Positions 43,566 through 52,326 of a DNA stretch of 64,000 nucleotides are shown here, piece after piece; positions within the stretch are counted from its first letter, which is position 1; each line of letters begins with the position of its first letter. The DNA is from DATKPA01 sp051955985 (GTDB taxonomy: Bacteria > Planctomycetota > Phycisphaerae > WQYP01): NCBI GenBank assembly GCA_051955985.1, contig JBQCGD010000170.1, forward strand, positions 1 through 64,000, in the 5' to 3' direction. The position numbers were made by a program, and so were the translations under genes. The notes under the pieces were generated by a model that had not been told where the DNA came from, ran no database searches, and worked only from the letters and a program-made list of their open reading frames with translations.

Positions 43566-43702
43566 GATGGCGCTGGGAGCGGTGGTGGGGGGGTACGGTG
43601 CGACCGGTGCGGCGCGGAAGATGGGGAAGGTGTGGATTCGGCGGTTTGTGGTGGTGATGGGGGTGGGGATCACGGTGGCGATGTTCTGGCCGGTGCGGCG
43701 GG
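43566..43702 (+). repeat. Direct repeat, copy 2 (TSUP 3' end duplicate)
   Basis: Second copy of 42064-42200. The reading frame is preserved and most changes are conservative, so it either is recent or was coding for some time. Confidence 0.85.
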
Positions 43703-43713
43703 GTCCTCAATAA
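43567..43713 (+). pseudogene. Remnant of a second TSUP permease (C-terminal 48 residues)
   Basis: An ATG with GAGGAG seven bases upstream opens a 48-residue frame that matches the C-terminal end of the TSUP protein (GAVVGGYGATGAARKMGKV) up to its own stop TAA at 43711. The N-terminal about 210 residues of a TSUP protein are missing. It is a fragment of a duplicated or paralogous gene. Confidence 0.7.
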
Positions 43714-43777
43714 AAAAGGATGCGCACGATAGCTCACCCCGCCGCGGATTTACACAGGCGTGATGGGAAATAGCGCC

Positions 43778-44788
43778 TTATTCGTGATTTGTTGGCACGT
43801 AGTTATTTACAGGTTGGGCGATGATGCGCGAAGGAGCGGAGTTGTTGCGAGGGAGGCAGGCGGTGAAAATGGCTTCTGCTTCGCCCTTATCGTTGACATA
43901 AACAAACGGGCGTTCGCGGCGGGCGAAGGTTTCCGAGGAGCCATCGTCGAATTCGACTGTCTTGGTGAAGACGGGTTCGTGGGAGACGAGGGTGTAGTGG
44001 ATGCCATCTTTCGAGAAGTACTGGGCGCCAGCCTTGAAGATGCCTGTGGCGCGGGAATTCCAGTCGTTAAGGAGGATGTTGTATTGATCATTGGCCCACC
44101 AGATACAGGGGTCTTCCAATTGCGCATTGTTTGGGAGGAGGTTGTCGCCGTTCTGGATCGCGGTATAGGGGCCTTCAAAGGTGGGGGCCGTGAAGGCGAC
44201 GCCACGGTTGACCTTTTGCTTGTCGCGGAGGCGGCAGAAGGCATAAACGGAATTGTCCGGCCTGATGAGGATGGCGGGATTGGAGGCGGGGATGACGGCG
44301 TGGTCCGAGCGGGTCCAGGGGCCATTGACGGAATCCGCGTAGGCATAGCCGGTGTCATTGACGCCGGCGATGTAGAAGATGACGTACGTGGGATGATCGC
44401 CGTGGGTCTGGACGATCTTGACATTGTGGACGCGGCGTGCGTCCCACGCATCGGGGCGTTTCTGCAGGACTACCTCCTGAAAGGTGTAGGGGCCGAGGAG
44501 GGTGGGGGAGGTGGCGTGGACGCATTCGGATTCGGATACCCAGCCTGCCATCTGTTTATCCTTGGGCCAGCGGGAGGCGAACATGTGGTAGGTATCGCCC
44601 ACCTTGATGACCGAGGAGCACCAGAGATAGTAATCGGGCATGGAGAAGCCGGCGTTTTTCGGGGTGGGAAGTATCGAATCCTTCATGGAGGGGCCCGTGG
44701 ACGCCTGCGTGGTGGGTTCTTGAGCATTGGCGGCGAGGGCAAGCAGCAGGAGGGGCGAGAGAATTGCGACGGTGATACGTGAGAACAT
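43778..44788 (-). CDS. Secreted GH43-like beta-propeller glycosidase
   Basis: 336 residues. A typical signal peptide (FSRITVAILSPLLLLALAANA, cut after Ala22-Ala/Gln) is followed by a five-bladed propeller pattern with repeated W/Y-rich strands: PDYYLWCSSVIKVGDTYHMF (split here as YLWCSSVIK and GDTYHMF), NPAILIRPDNSVY, ARRERPFVYV. This fits the GH43/GH32/GH117-like superfamily acting on arabino- or galacto-glycans. GGAG lies before ATG 44788. The exact family and substrate are not certain. Confidence 0.65.
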   Translation of the reverse strand: MFSRITVAILSPLLLLALAANAQEPTTQASTGPSMKDSILPTPKNAGFSMPDYYLWCSSVIKVGDTYHMFASRWPKDKQMAGWVSESECVHATSPTLLGPYTFQEVVLQKRPDAWDARRVHNVKIVQTHGDHPTYVIFYIAGVNDTGYAYADSVNGPWTRSDHAVIPASNPAILIRPDNSVYAFCRLRDKQKVNRGVAFTAPTFEGPYTAIQNGDNLLPNNAQLEDPCIWWANDQYNILLNDWNSRATGIFKAGAQYFSKDGIHYTLVSHEPVFTKTVEFDDGSSETFARRERPFVYVNDKGEAEAIFTACLPRNNSAPSRIIAQPVNNYVPTNHE

Positions 44789-44863
44789 CGAAACTCCTTG
44801 ACGGGCAACTTTGCAGAAAAGCGGGATGACGGTGAAGACTTCGGACTCAACGGGCGGCGCCAG

Positions 44864-45799
44864 CTACAGTTGCTGTTCCTGGATGAAAAATTCAACTTCC
44901 TTGCTCGCTTTCCAGCCGCCGAGGCTGAAGGGGTGCGTTTCGTACTTGGCGACGTGGCCGTCGAAGAAGCCGATGTTGGTGGTGGCGTCTCTGCCCTCGC
45001 TGGTGGGGGTGCCGTGCCGGCCGCCGAGGGTGGGACACTGATAGGTTGTCTGGCCCTGGGGTCCGACGACGCCGGGAGGAAGCGGGGTCTTGGCGTAGCC
45101 GCCGTTGTTGAAATTGTTGTTCGAGGTTTCAATGATCATGGCGAGGCTGGAATAGTTGGTGAATTGGTTGAGAGAGCGGTTGTATTCGGGGTCATGGAGG
45201 CCGGAGGAACTGTTGTAGTGAAGGAAGGGGGTGGAATTGCCGTTTTTGGTGCTGAGTTTGGAGCCGTTGCTGGTGTTGCCCATGGTCACCTGGTACCAGG
45301 TGTCGATGACGGTGTTCGGGGGGAGAACATCGTTATCGGAGACTTCGGAGGGGTGGAAGTTCGGGGCGTCCGTCGGGTAGGTAGGACTGCCGCTGACCTT
45401 GGTATCGTAGAGCCCCTTGGGGCAGTAGAGGACGCCGGCGGTGGCCATGGACTTCACCGAGGTGTTGTGAAGATTCGAGGCGCCGAGATAGCCGCTGGCC
45501 ACGAGGCGGGACGCCCAGAAGAACCCATTGGGATACTCGGTCGTTTTATTTGCGTCGACTTGGCCGATGATCACCTTGCTTGCATTGTCGTTCGCATACA
45601 TGAGCACGCCGGCGGTGATGCCCTTCATGTTGGCGGCGCACTTGACGGTGTAGGCGTTTTCCCTGGCTTTCCCGAGTGCCGGCAGCAGAATCGCAATGAG
45701 CACCGCGATGATGGCGACCACCACGAGCAGCTCTATCAGCGTAAACGCAGGAAGCCGCCTGGGCAGACGATGGCTGCGTGCGTGTTTGATGCCCATCAT
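44864..45799 (-). CDS. Type II secretion prepilin-like protein (N-terminal methylation motif)
   Basis: 311 residues. The basic leader RLPRRLPA is followed by AFTLIELLVVVAIIAVLIAI, the prepilin cleavage and helix motif (Ala rather than Gly before Phe). A globular domain follows with the planctomycete prepilin style: ARENAYTVKCAANMKGI, and DATTNIGFFDGHVAKYETHP near the end. AAAGGAGG lies six to nine bases before the start. Such proteins are found in many copies in planctomycetes, often beside secreted glycosidases. The role may be substrate binding or pseudopilus formation. Confidence 0.85.
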   Translation of the reverse strand: MMGIKHARSHRLPRRLPAFTLIELLVVVAIIAVLIAILLPALGKARENAYTVKCAANMKGITAGVLMYANDNASKVIIGQVDANKTTEYPNGFFWASRLVASGYLGASNLHNTSVKSMATAGVLYCPKGLYDTKVSGSPTYPTDAPNFHPSEVSDNDVLPPNTVIDTWYQVTMGNTSNGSKLSTKNGNSTPFLHYNSSSGLHDPEYNRSLNQFTNYSSLAMIIETSNNNFNNGGYAKTPLPPGVVGPQGQTTYQCPTLGGRHGTPTSEGRDATTNIGFFDGHVAKYETHPFSLGGWKASKEVEFFIQEQQL

Positions 45800-46222
45800 A
45801 AAGTACCTCCTTTGTAGAAACGAAGCTCAGAAGATTGGTGGCTGACGTGCGGCCTGGTCCGTTGCCGGAATGAGACGGGGGGTGGCCGACTTAAGGGAAA
45901 TTATGACTGCGCGCCGCGAGAAAACTTGGGATTGCGAGCAATCGGGATTGGTATTTTGGGCAGTTGTGCATTTTTCCAAACCGACGCCGCCGCGCATTTG
46001 GGTCCCGAGTCGACCGCCCGGAAAACCATGACAGACCGCCCGCCGGACCAAGTCTCGCCGAAGGAGACGAGCTAGGCTTTGCCTGAAAGCCCGGACGAAA
46101 TCGTCTTAGGCCAGAAACAGGCCGTCTGCTTCGTCCTCGCCTACCCCGTCGTCCAAATACTTGCAATATGCCTTCTCCCTGCGTCCTCGCATCCGACCTG
46201 CTCATTGGTGGAGAAAAAGACC
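45800..46222. other. Divergent intergenic region between prepilin-like gene and GH28
   Basis: 423 bases without a supported gene. It must carry the promoters of both flanking genes. The only clear symmetric element is GATTGC-GA-GCAATC (45930-45943), a possible operator. No -35/-10 pair is convincing. Confidence 0.4.
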
Positions 46223-47680
46223 ATGCCCGTTTACCCACGTGCGACCCTGGTTGTGTCGGCGGCCATTCTGGCAACGTTATCGGGAGTCCTGGCACTTCCG
46301 GCGGAAGCCGTGACCGGAAGTTCTTGGGCCGAGGCCGAAGCAATTGTAAAACGTGTGGTGCCGCCAACCTTCCCTGCGCGCGACTTCTCGATCACAGATT
46401 TCGGGGCAATCGGCGACGGCCGCTCGGATTGCAGGGAGAGCATCCGCAAGGCAATCGCTGCGTGCGCGGAGGCGGGCGGGGGGCGCGTGGTCCTGCCGCG
46501 CGGCACCTATTTCTGTGATGGTCCGGTGCGCCTGGCCAGCAATGTCGATCTGCACCTTGAGAAGGGGACGACGCTGAAGTTTGGTCCCGAACCGGCGAAG
46601 TACCTGCCGCCGGTATTGACCCGTTTTGAGGGCACGCTTCTTTATGCCCACTCGCCCCGGATCTACGCATACCAGTGCACAAACGTGGCGATCACGGGGG
46701 AGGGCACCATCGACGGCAACGGCCTGGCGACCCGCGAGATGATGCAGAATGCCGGCGGCCGCGGGAGTTCCGGTGCGCTCCGCAAGATGGGGGCAGACGC
46801 GGTCCCGGTAAACCAGCGCGTGTATGGGGAGGGAAAGTGGCTTCGCTCCAGCCTCGTTCAGCCGTTCGAATGCACGAATGTTCTCATTGAAAACGTTACT
46901 TTGGTTGACTCCATGTTCTGGGTTGTTCACCCGACCCTGTGCAGGAACGTGACTGTGCGGGGCATCCATGTGAACAGCCTGAACAGCAACAATGACGGCT
47001 GCGATCCGGATTCTTCCGTCGACGTATTGATCGAAAGTTGCCAGTTTAATTCCGGTGACGATTGCATCGCGATCAAGTCCGGGCGCGACCGCGATGGATG
47101 GACTGTCAATAGGCCTTCTGAAAACATTGTGATTAGGCACTGCACGATGACGACGCGCCACGGCGCTATCTGCATCGGCAGCGAAATGTCCGGCGGGGTT
47201 CGCAATGTATTCGTCGAAGATTGTCAGATTGGCTCGGCTGCCGCGGCTCTATTATTCAAGTCCAACCTCGACCGCGGCGGCGTTGTGGAGCATGTGCGGG
47301 TGCGGAACATCACCGCCGACCGGGTTCACAACGGCATCCAGTTTGAGACGACATACCAGGGATATCGTGGCGGGAACGCACCGCCCACATTCCGTGATTT
47401 TCGGGTCGATGCCGTCAATATCAAGCTGGCGAGCCGCACGGGGATTCGCATCGAGGGGAGCGCCACCATTCCGGTGAGGAATGTTCTTCTGCGCGATGTC
47501 ACGGTGGAAGGTGCCAAAGTTCCGTATGCGACGCGCGATATCGCCGATATCCGTTTCGAAGCGGTGTCGGTGAATGGACAGCAGTTGCCAGAATTTCCCC
47601 CGGAGACGAGCGATGATTCTGCCGAGACGAAGCCGTCGGCCACCGGTCCAGCGAATACCAACTCCCAAAACGGAGAATGA
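46223..47680 (+). CDS. Secreted polygalacturonase-type glycosidase (GH28)
   Basis: 485 residues from ATG 46223, preceded by a GGAGA-like site. A signal peptide (1-29, ending AEA). A right-handed parallel beta helix with the GH28 catalytic set: SNNDGCDPD (Asp258 and neighbours), SGDDCIAIKSG (Asp279/280) and HGAICIGSE (His313). It hydrolyses pectin or rhamnogalacturonan. The C-terminal end is disordered. It is convergent with the Mrp operon, with three bases between the stops. Confidence 0.9.
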   Translation: MPVYPRATLVVSAAILATLSGVLALPAEAVTGSSWAEAEAIVKRVVPPTFPARDFSITDFGAIGDGRSDCRESIRKAIAACAEAGGGRVVLPRGTYFCDGPVRLASNVDLHLEKGTTLKFGPEPAKYLPPVLTRFEGTLLYAHSPRIYAYQCTNVAITGEGTIDGNGLATREMMQNAGGRGSSGALRKMGADAVPVNQRVYGEGKWLRSSLVQPFECTNVLIENVTLVDSMFWVVHPTLCRNVTVRGIHVNSLNSNNDGCDPDSSVDVLIESCQFNSGDDCIAIKSGRDRDGWTVNRPSENIVIRHCTMTTRHGAICIGSEMSGGVRNVFVEDCQIGSAAAALLFKSNLDRGGVVEHVRVRNITADRVHNGIQFETTYQGYRGGNAPPTFRDFRVDAVNIKLASRTGIRIEGSATIPVRNVLLRDVTVEGAKVPYATRDIADIRFEAVSVNGQQLPEFPPETSDDSAETKPSATGPANTNSQNGE

Positions 47681-47683
47681 CGG

Positions 47684-49540
47684 TCAATGGGATTGGAGAA
47701 GCAGCACGCCGGCGTAGGCGGCGATGCCGAGGGCAAACCAGGCAATGTAGTCGCCGATGTTGCCGGATTGGAGGAGGCGGAAGGGGCGGATGGCCGGGAT
47801 GAGAATGCGGGAGAGACGCCAGTTGAGGCGATTGCCGAAAAGTTGCGGGAAGAGCGGGAGGGCGGCGAGGAGCAGGGTGAGGGCGAGGGTGATGGCGTTG
47901 GTGAGGGTGAAGTGGGCTTCGGGAGAGGGGGGGAGCGATTCGTAGGCGTCGGGGGCCCTGTCGAGGGTGACGGCGGCGAGCTGGCTGGCGTTTTCGAAGT
48001 GGTGGGCGGCGTCGGAAGTGTCGTTTCGCCAGTCGTGGGGGATCGCAATGAAGGCGGCGAGGGCGAGCAGCAGGAGGGCGGGGAGCCACATGAAGAAGGG
48101 GGTTTTGTCGTGGGAGGAGGCGGTTTCCTTGTCCATGGGGATGTGGGGCGCGCCCCGCACCGTGGCTTCGCGGCGCGGGCCGAGGTTCAGGAAGAGGCGG
48201 GCGGAGAAGCGGAGGACGGCCGCGGCGGTGAAGGCTTCGGCGATGAGTTTGACGGGGGCGAGCCACTCGATGTGGAGTTTGGAGGCGGTGTCGTCGGTGA
48301 GGGATTCGCCGAAGAAGGTGGCGAACGGGGGCATGCCGGCGAGAGCGAGGGCGCCGATGACGAGGATGACGGCGAGGAGCTTGAGGTTGCCGCCTTTTCC
48401 GCGGAGGTCGTATTCGTCGACGCTGCCGCAGCGGTGGAGGAGGATGCCGGCGCCGAGGAAGAGGGCGCCTTTGACCATACCGTGGCCAACGATGTAGACG
48501 GCGGCGCCGGTGAGGGCGTCGGGGTCGAGGAGGGCGAAGCCGGTGACCATGATGCCGATGTGCGAGATTGTGCTGAAGGCGAGCATGCGCTTGAGGTGAC
48601 GTTGGGAGTAGGCGTAGAGGGCGCCGATGACGGCGGTGGCGGCGCCGATGCCGAGGAAGAGGTGGCGGATGGCGTGTTCGGCGTGGAGGTTGAACGCGGG
48701 GGAGAAGACGAGCCAGTGGAGTCGTGCGATGGCGTAGAGGCCGAGTTCGACCATGACGCCGGAGAAGAGGACGCAGACCGGCGTGGGGGCGACGGCGTGG
48801 GCGTCGGCGAGCCAGAACTGGAAGGGAACGACGGCCATTTTCACGAGAAATCCCGCGGAGATGAAGAGGAAGGTGATGAGCAGGAACGCGCTGCCGGGAG
48901 GATGGGAAGCGAGGGAGCGGCCGACTTCGGCCATGTTGAGGGTGCCGGTGCGGGCGTAGAGGAAGGCGACGCCCGCGAGGGAAAGGAAAGCGGCGGCGGT
49001 GTTCATCACGGCGAAATTGAGTGAACCCAGCAGGGACGTGGATTCCTCCGACTTGTATCCGCAGAGGGCGACGGCGGCGACGGTCATGAGCTCGAACCAG
49101 ACGAAGAGATTGAAGAGGTCGCCGGTCAGGCAGAGGCCGGTCATGGCGGCGGCGAAGGCGAGCATCAGGGCGTGATACAGGGATTTCACCTGTTCGAAAT
49201 AATACCAGGAGAAGGCGAAGGCGGCGGTGGAGAGAAGCGCAACGAGTGCGGCGAGGCCGGCGCCGATGGGGTCGATGGAGAAGCAGATGCCGACGGGGAA
49301 CTTGTGCGTTGGCGCATTCGGGAGGAACTGCGGGGCCCAGTTGCCAAACCAGTAGATGATGGTGGAATCGGCGGAGGCTTTGATGAGGAGGCAGTCGATG
49401 GCGGTCATGCCGGCGGTGGTGAGGAGGGCGAAGGAATCGAGGAGGCGACGCGGGATGTGGCTCCCGATGGCGGCGAAGATGGCGGCCACGAACAGCGGGA
49501 GGATCACCGGCAGGGGGGCGAGCTGGTGGAGCGGGGGCAT
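47684..49540 (-). CDS. mrpD: Mrp/Mnh cation:proton antiporter subunit D
   Basis: 618 residues, longer than usual MrpD (about 490-500) through a C-terminal extension with two extra membrane spans. Fourteen-helix NuoN/M-like core, with conserved Glu in LFVWFELMTV and Lys in FLVKMAVVPFQFWL. It is last in the operon, three bases from mrpC. Confidence 0.9.
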   Translation of the reverse strand: MPPLHQLAPLPVILPLFVAAIFAAIGSHIPRRLLDSFALLTTAGMTAIDCLLIKASADSTIIYWFGNWAPQFLPNAPTHKFPVGICFSIDPIGAGLAALVALLSTAAFAFSWYYFEQVKSLYHALMLAFAAAMTGLCLTGDLFNLFVWFELMTVAAVALCGYKSEESTSLLGSLNFAVMNTAAAFLSLAGVAFLYARTGTLNMAEVGRSLASHPPGSAFLLITFLFISAGFLVKMAVVPFQFWLADAHAVAPTPVCVLFSGVMVELGLYAIARLHWLVFSPAFNLHAEHAIRHLFLGIGAATAVIGALYAYSQRHLKRMLAFSTISHIGIMVTGFALLDPDALTGAAVYIVGHGMVKGALFLGAGILLHRCGSVDEYDLRGKGGNLKLLAVILVIGALALAGMPPFATFFGESLTDDTASKLHIEWLAPVKLIAEAFTAAAVLRFSARLFLNLGPRREATVRGAPHIPMDKETASSHDKTPFFMWLPALLLLALAAFIAIPHDWRNDTSDAAHHFENASQLAAVTLDRAPDAYESLPPSPEAHFTLTNAITLALTLLLAALPLFPQLFGNRLNWRLSRILIPAIRPFRLLQSGNIGDYIAWFALGIAAYAGVLLLQSH

Positions 49541-49543
49541 CGG

Positions 49544-49909
49544 TTAACCTCGCATGACGTTGATTTTGCCGGGGTCGCAGGAGCCGGTCTTCTTGTGGAT
49601 CTTGACGGTCACGGCAAGGAGAAGCGCCACGACGGTGGCTTCGACGACGACATCGGTCAGCATGAGGGCCTGGATGACCGGATCGACCGCGAGGGTGCCG
49701 GGGGTGATGCTGTCGGTGAAGACGGGGGCGGGGAGTCCGGGCCGCCACCCGATGACCGTGAGAAGGACGTAGGTGGCGGATTGAACAACGGTGAGGCAGA
49801 GGCAGAGGTGGACGAGGTGCTTGGAGGTGACGATGCCGTAGAGGCCGATCAGGAAGAGCCAGGCGGCGACGGCGAATCCGGTGATCACGACGGCATCAGG
49901 AGGGTTCAT
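49544..49909 (-). CDS. mrpC: Mrp/Mnh antiporter subunit C (NuoK-like)
   Basis: 121 residues, three transmembrane helices, with GLYGIVTSKHLVHL and QALMLTDVVVEATVVAL, the NuoK-like pattern. It overlaps mrpB by 14 bases. Confidence 0.9.
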   Translation of the reverse strand: MNPPDAVVITGFAVAAWLFLIGLYGIVTSKHLVHLCLCLTVVQSATYVLLTVIGWRPGLPAPVFTDSITPGTLAVDPVIQALMLTDVVVEATVVALLLAVTVKIHKKTGSCDPGKINVMRG

Positions 49910-50675
49910 TGTTGTTCTCCTCTTTTGGTTTCTCGACGGTGAGGAGCTGCTGGAGGAACGCGTAGAGAAGGAGGACGAAGCCGCCGGTGACTTCCGCGCC
50001 GGTGGCGGCGGAGATGAGCGGGATGGTGCCGCCGGAGGTGAGTTCGTGGGCCTTGCCGAGGGGCAGGGTGTTGGTGAGGAAGGGTTTGCCGGAGAACCAG
50101 GCGATCATGCCGATGAGGATGTAAGCGCCGGCGCCGGACGCCTCGGTGATTTCGATGAGAGGGTGGGTCATGATGCGCTTGAAGGTTTCAAAGCCGTGGC
50201 CGAGGAAGATGATGAGGGCGGCGGTGGCGAGGATGACGCCGCCCTGGAAACCGCCGCCGGGGGAGAGCTGCCCGTGAATGATGACGTAGGTGCCGAAGGC
50301 GATTTTCGGCGCGACCATCACCAGGATCCAGAGGCGCATGGCGTCCGAGGGCCCGACGTTGCGGCCGGGGGAGATGGCGTCGGGGAGCTGCGCGGTTTTC
50401 TTTTCATCCGCCTGCCGGAGGAGCACGAGGGCGCCCAGGACGGCGGCAAAGAGGATGAATTCTTCCCCCATGGTGTCGAAGCCGCGGTAATCAAAATTGA
50501 CGGCGGAGACGACGTCGGTGATGTTGCGCTGCTCGAAGGTGTTGTGCGTGATGGAGACGAGATAACGGTCGCGGAGCTCGCCGGGGCCGGGGAGCGGAAT
50601 GCAGGCGAGGGCCCAGGCGGCGGCGATGCCCAGGGCGCCGACAAGGAAGAGAATGAACCGGGCGGTGGGGTTCAT
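49896..50675 (-). CDS. mrpB: Fused MbhE-like and MrpB subunit
   Basis: 259 residues from ATG 50675; the frame extends upstream, but that part is antisense or out-of-frame composition. Residues 1-100 match the MbhE-like tail of MrpA (AWALACIPLPGPGEL, SAVNFDYRGFDTMGEE). Residues about 115-250 are MrpB: VMVAPKIAFGTYVIIHGQLS, GGGFQGGVILATA. The fusion is one of the split-MrpA forms. Confidence 0.87.
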   Translation of the reverse strand: MNPTARFILFLVGALGIAAAWALACIPLPGPGELRDRYLVSITHNTFEQRNITDVVSAVNFDYRGFDTMGEEFILFAAVLGALVLLRQADEKKTAQLPDAISPGRNVGPSDAMRLWILVMVAPKIAFGTYVIIHGQLSPGGGFQGGVILATAALIIFLGHGFETFKRIMTHPLIEITEASGAGAYILIGMIAWFSGKPFLTNTLPLGKAHELTSGGTIPLISAATGAEVTGGFVLLLYAFLQQLLTVEKPKEENNNEPS

Positions 50676-50950
50676 GGGGGGCCGCCTCCTTCGCTGTTTT
50701 GCGGCTTGTCGGCGATGGCGTCGCGGCGGAGGGTGGCGAGGGCGATGAGCACCATGAGGGGGAGCCCGACGGCGCCGATGACGAGTTGGGAAAGCGAGAC
50801 ATCGGGAGCCTGGAATGCCATGAACATCACCGCGAGGATCAGTCCGAAGAAACTGATGCCGATGCATTGGGCGGCGGCGTCGCGCGTCAGGACCACGGCG
50901 GTGCCGGCGGCGGCGACACCGAGCAGAATGGCGATCAGGAACCAGGGCAT
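50672..50950 (-). CDS. MbhD-like (DUF4040) domain protein, C-terminal piece of MrpA
   Basis: 92 residues, three transmembrane helices, FQAPDVSLSQLVIGAVG being the DUF4040/MbhD hallmark. In most bacteria this is the C-terminal domain of the large MrpA protein; here it is a separate gene, with a four-base overlap to mrpB and one base to mrpG. Confidence 0.87.
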   Translation of the reverse strand: MPWFLIAILLGVAAAGTAVVLTRDAAAQCIGISFFGLILAVMFMAFQAPDVSLSQLVIGAVGLPLMVLIALATLRRDAIADKPQNSEGGGPP

Positions 50951-51315
50951 CAGTGATTGGCCTCCGCGGCGTTGGCGTGAAGCTTGCCGTCTTTGAAGAC
51001 GGGGATTTTTTCATCGGATTTCGGCGGCCACTGGCCCAGCTTCCGAATGCGCACGGCGCGGGCGGTGGCGTGGGTGAGCGCGGCGTTCATCATGAAGAGA
51101 ATGAGGGCGATGAGCACCGCCTTGAGGCGGGAGGAGAGCTGCTCGTCGTCAATGAAGACGGCCACGGTGATGAGCGTGATCGCGATGGTGGTGATGGGAG
51201 AGGAATACTGCAGGCGCTGCAGCGGATCGCGCATCACCAGCACGCCGAGGCTGCAGAGAAAGCATAGCACGACGGCCGCACCGAGGAGGGTGACGATGAG
51301 GATGGAGTGGAGCAT
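50950..51315 (-). CDS. mrpG: Mrp/Mnh antiporter subunit G
   Basis: 121 residues from ATG 51315 (GAGGAG seven bases upstream; ATG 51330 is in frame but has no such site). Three membrane helices and the MnhG motif VLVMRDPLQRLQYSSPITT. Hydrophilic C-terminal tail. Confidence 0.88.
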   Translation of the reverse strand: MLHSILIVTLLGAAVVLCFLCSLGVLVMRDPLQRLQYSSPITTIAITLITVAVFIDDEQLSSRLKAVLIALILFMMNAALTHATARAVRIRKLGQWPPKSDEKIPVFKDGKLHANAAEANH

Positions 51316-51326
51316 GCGAAATCTCC

Positions 51327-51593
51327 TCAAAGCCAGCGTTGGAGGAAACGGGCGAAGACCATCCCGCCGCCGAAGCTGAGAAGCGCGAGCGTCAGCGGGA
51401 GATCGAAGAAGGAGGAGCGGGAGATACCCTCGGCGAGGAGGAGAAGTTCGATGGTGACGAGGGTGCTGGTGATCTCGAGCGCGGCGAGGCGGTCGCCGAG
51501 GTCGCCGCGAAAGGTGGCGATACCGCAGGGGACGAGGCAGAGGAAGATGCCGAGGGCGGCCCAGAGCCAGGGGTTCAATCCTGGAGGGTTCAT
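51327..51593 (-). CDS. mrpF: Mrp/Mnh antiporter subunit F
   Basis: 88 residues from ATG 51593 (ATGA overlap with mrpE stop). Three helices; the middle contains RGDLGDRLAALEITSTLV, the MnhF signature. Confidence 0.87.
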   Translation of the reverse strand: MNPPGLNPWLWAALGIFLCLVPCGIATFRGDLGDRLAALEITSTLVTIELLLLAEGISRSSFFDLPLTLALLSFGGGMVFARFLQRWL

Positions 51594-52090
51594 GGGCGTG
51601 CTCCGAGGTTTTTGGTCATCGCGTGGACTTCGGAGGGGAGGACCTGGTGATACAGGAGCCATTCTTCCTGGTCGGTCATGCCGAGCATGATGGAGTTCGG
51701 AGTGGCGGTGGAATAGGAGAGGACGAGAGCGCGGCGGCCGGCGTCGGCGAGGTTCTGCTTGTCGCCGGGATCGAAGGGGACGGCGGCGAGGACGCTGGGG
51801 GCGCCGGACGAGAAGAGCTGCCGGCCGAGGGCGCGGAGGACTTCCCACGTGCCGGTGACGGCGTATGCGGGAATGCGCCAGGCCTGCAGGAGGTCGCGGA
51901 AGCGCAGGTGGAACGCCACTTTGCCGGAGCGCGAAAAAACGACGGCGCCGGTGGTGGCGAGCGCCGCGGTGGCAGCGGCGGCGACGTATTCGCGCCATCC
52001 GTAGGAGCTAATGAGGGTGAGGTAGAAGGCGGCGCTGGCGATCCAGGTGAGCGTGCACGATCGCAAAAGAGAGGGTGAGTGTTTGGACAT
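51590..52090 (-). CDS. mrpE: Mrp/Mnh antiporter subunit E
   Basis: 166 residues from ATG 52090, with GGGAG five bases upstream; first gene of the operon. Two N-terminal membrane segments, then the MnhE soluble part with AVTGTWEVLRAL, LVLSYSTATPNSIMLGM. The promoter must lie in 52091-52255. Confidence 0.88.
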   Translation of the reverse strand: MSKHSPSLLRSCTLTWIASAAFYLTLISSYGWREYVAAAATAALATTGAVVFSRSGKVAFHLRFRDLLQAWRIPAYAVTGTWEVLRALGRQLFSSGAPSVLAAVPFDPGDKQNLADAGRRALVLSYSTATPNSIMLGMTDQEEWLLYHQVLPSEVHAMTKNLGARP

Positions 52091-52255
52091 AAGCACTCCC
52101 GGGAGGACGGAATGGCACGCGGGCCGGGCCGGTCGTCTCCGAAGAGTTCTCTCGCAAACTCGTTGCCGGAAGTTGTGGATAAGGAAGAAATGGGCGAATC
52201 GTTGCGTGGGGCGGTGGGGCGGGCGTGCTGGCGTTGCACAATGGCCGGGAAGAGC

Positions 52256-52305
52256 GAGCCGGCGAACGCTGCTCAAGCACTGCTTCAGCAGCCGTTCACC
52301 GGCTC
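52256..52305 (-). terminator. Hairpin at the 3' end of the GH2 gene
   Basis: A 19-base near-perfect inverted repeat (GAGCCGG...CCGGCTC with one mismatch and one bulge) just after the GH2 stop. Only a weak T-rich stretch follows on the - strand. Confidence 0.5.
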
Positions 52306-52326
52306 GCGCGCGTCAGATTCGCTTCG

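Noticed and set aside
47687..49024. Long + strand frame opposite mrpD (445 codons)
   Set aside because: Glu/Gly/Val-rich low-complexity product caused by GC-rich third positions of the mrpD gene; no domain and no ribosome site.
50676..51014. N-terminal extension of the mrpB frame
   Set aside because: Arg/His/Pro-rich sequence over the DUF4040 gene; MrpB-type sequence begins at ATG 50675.
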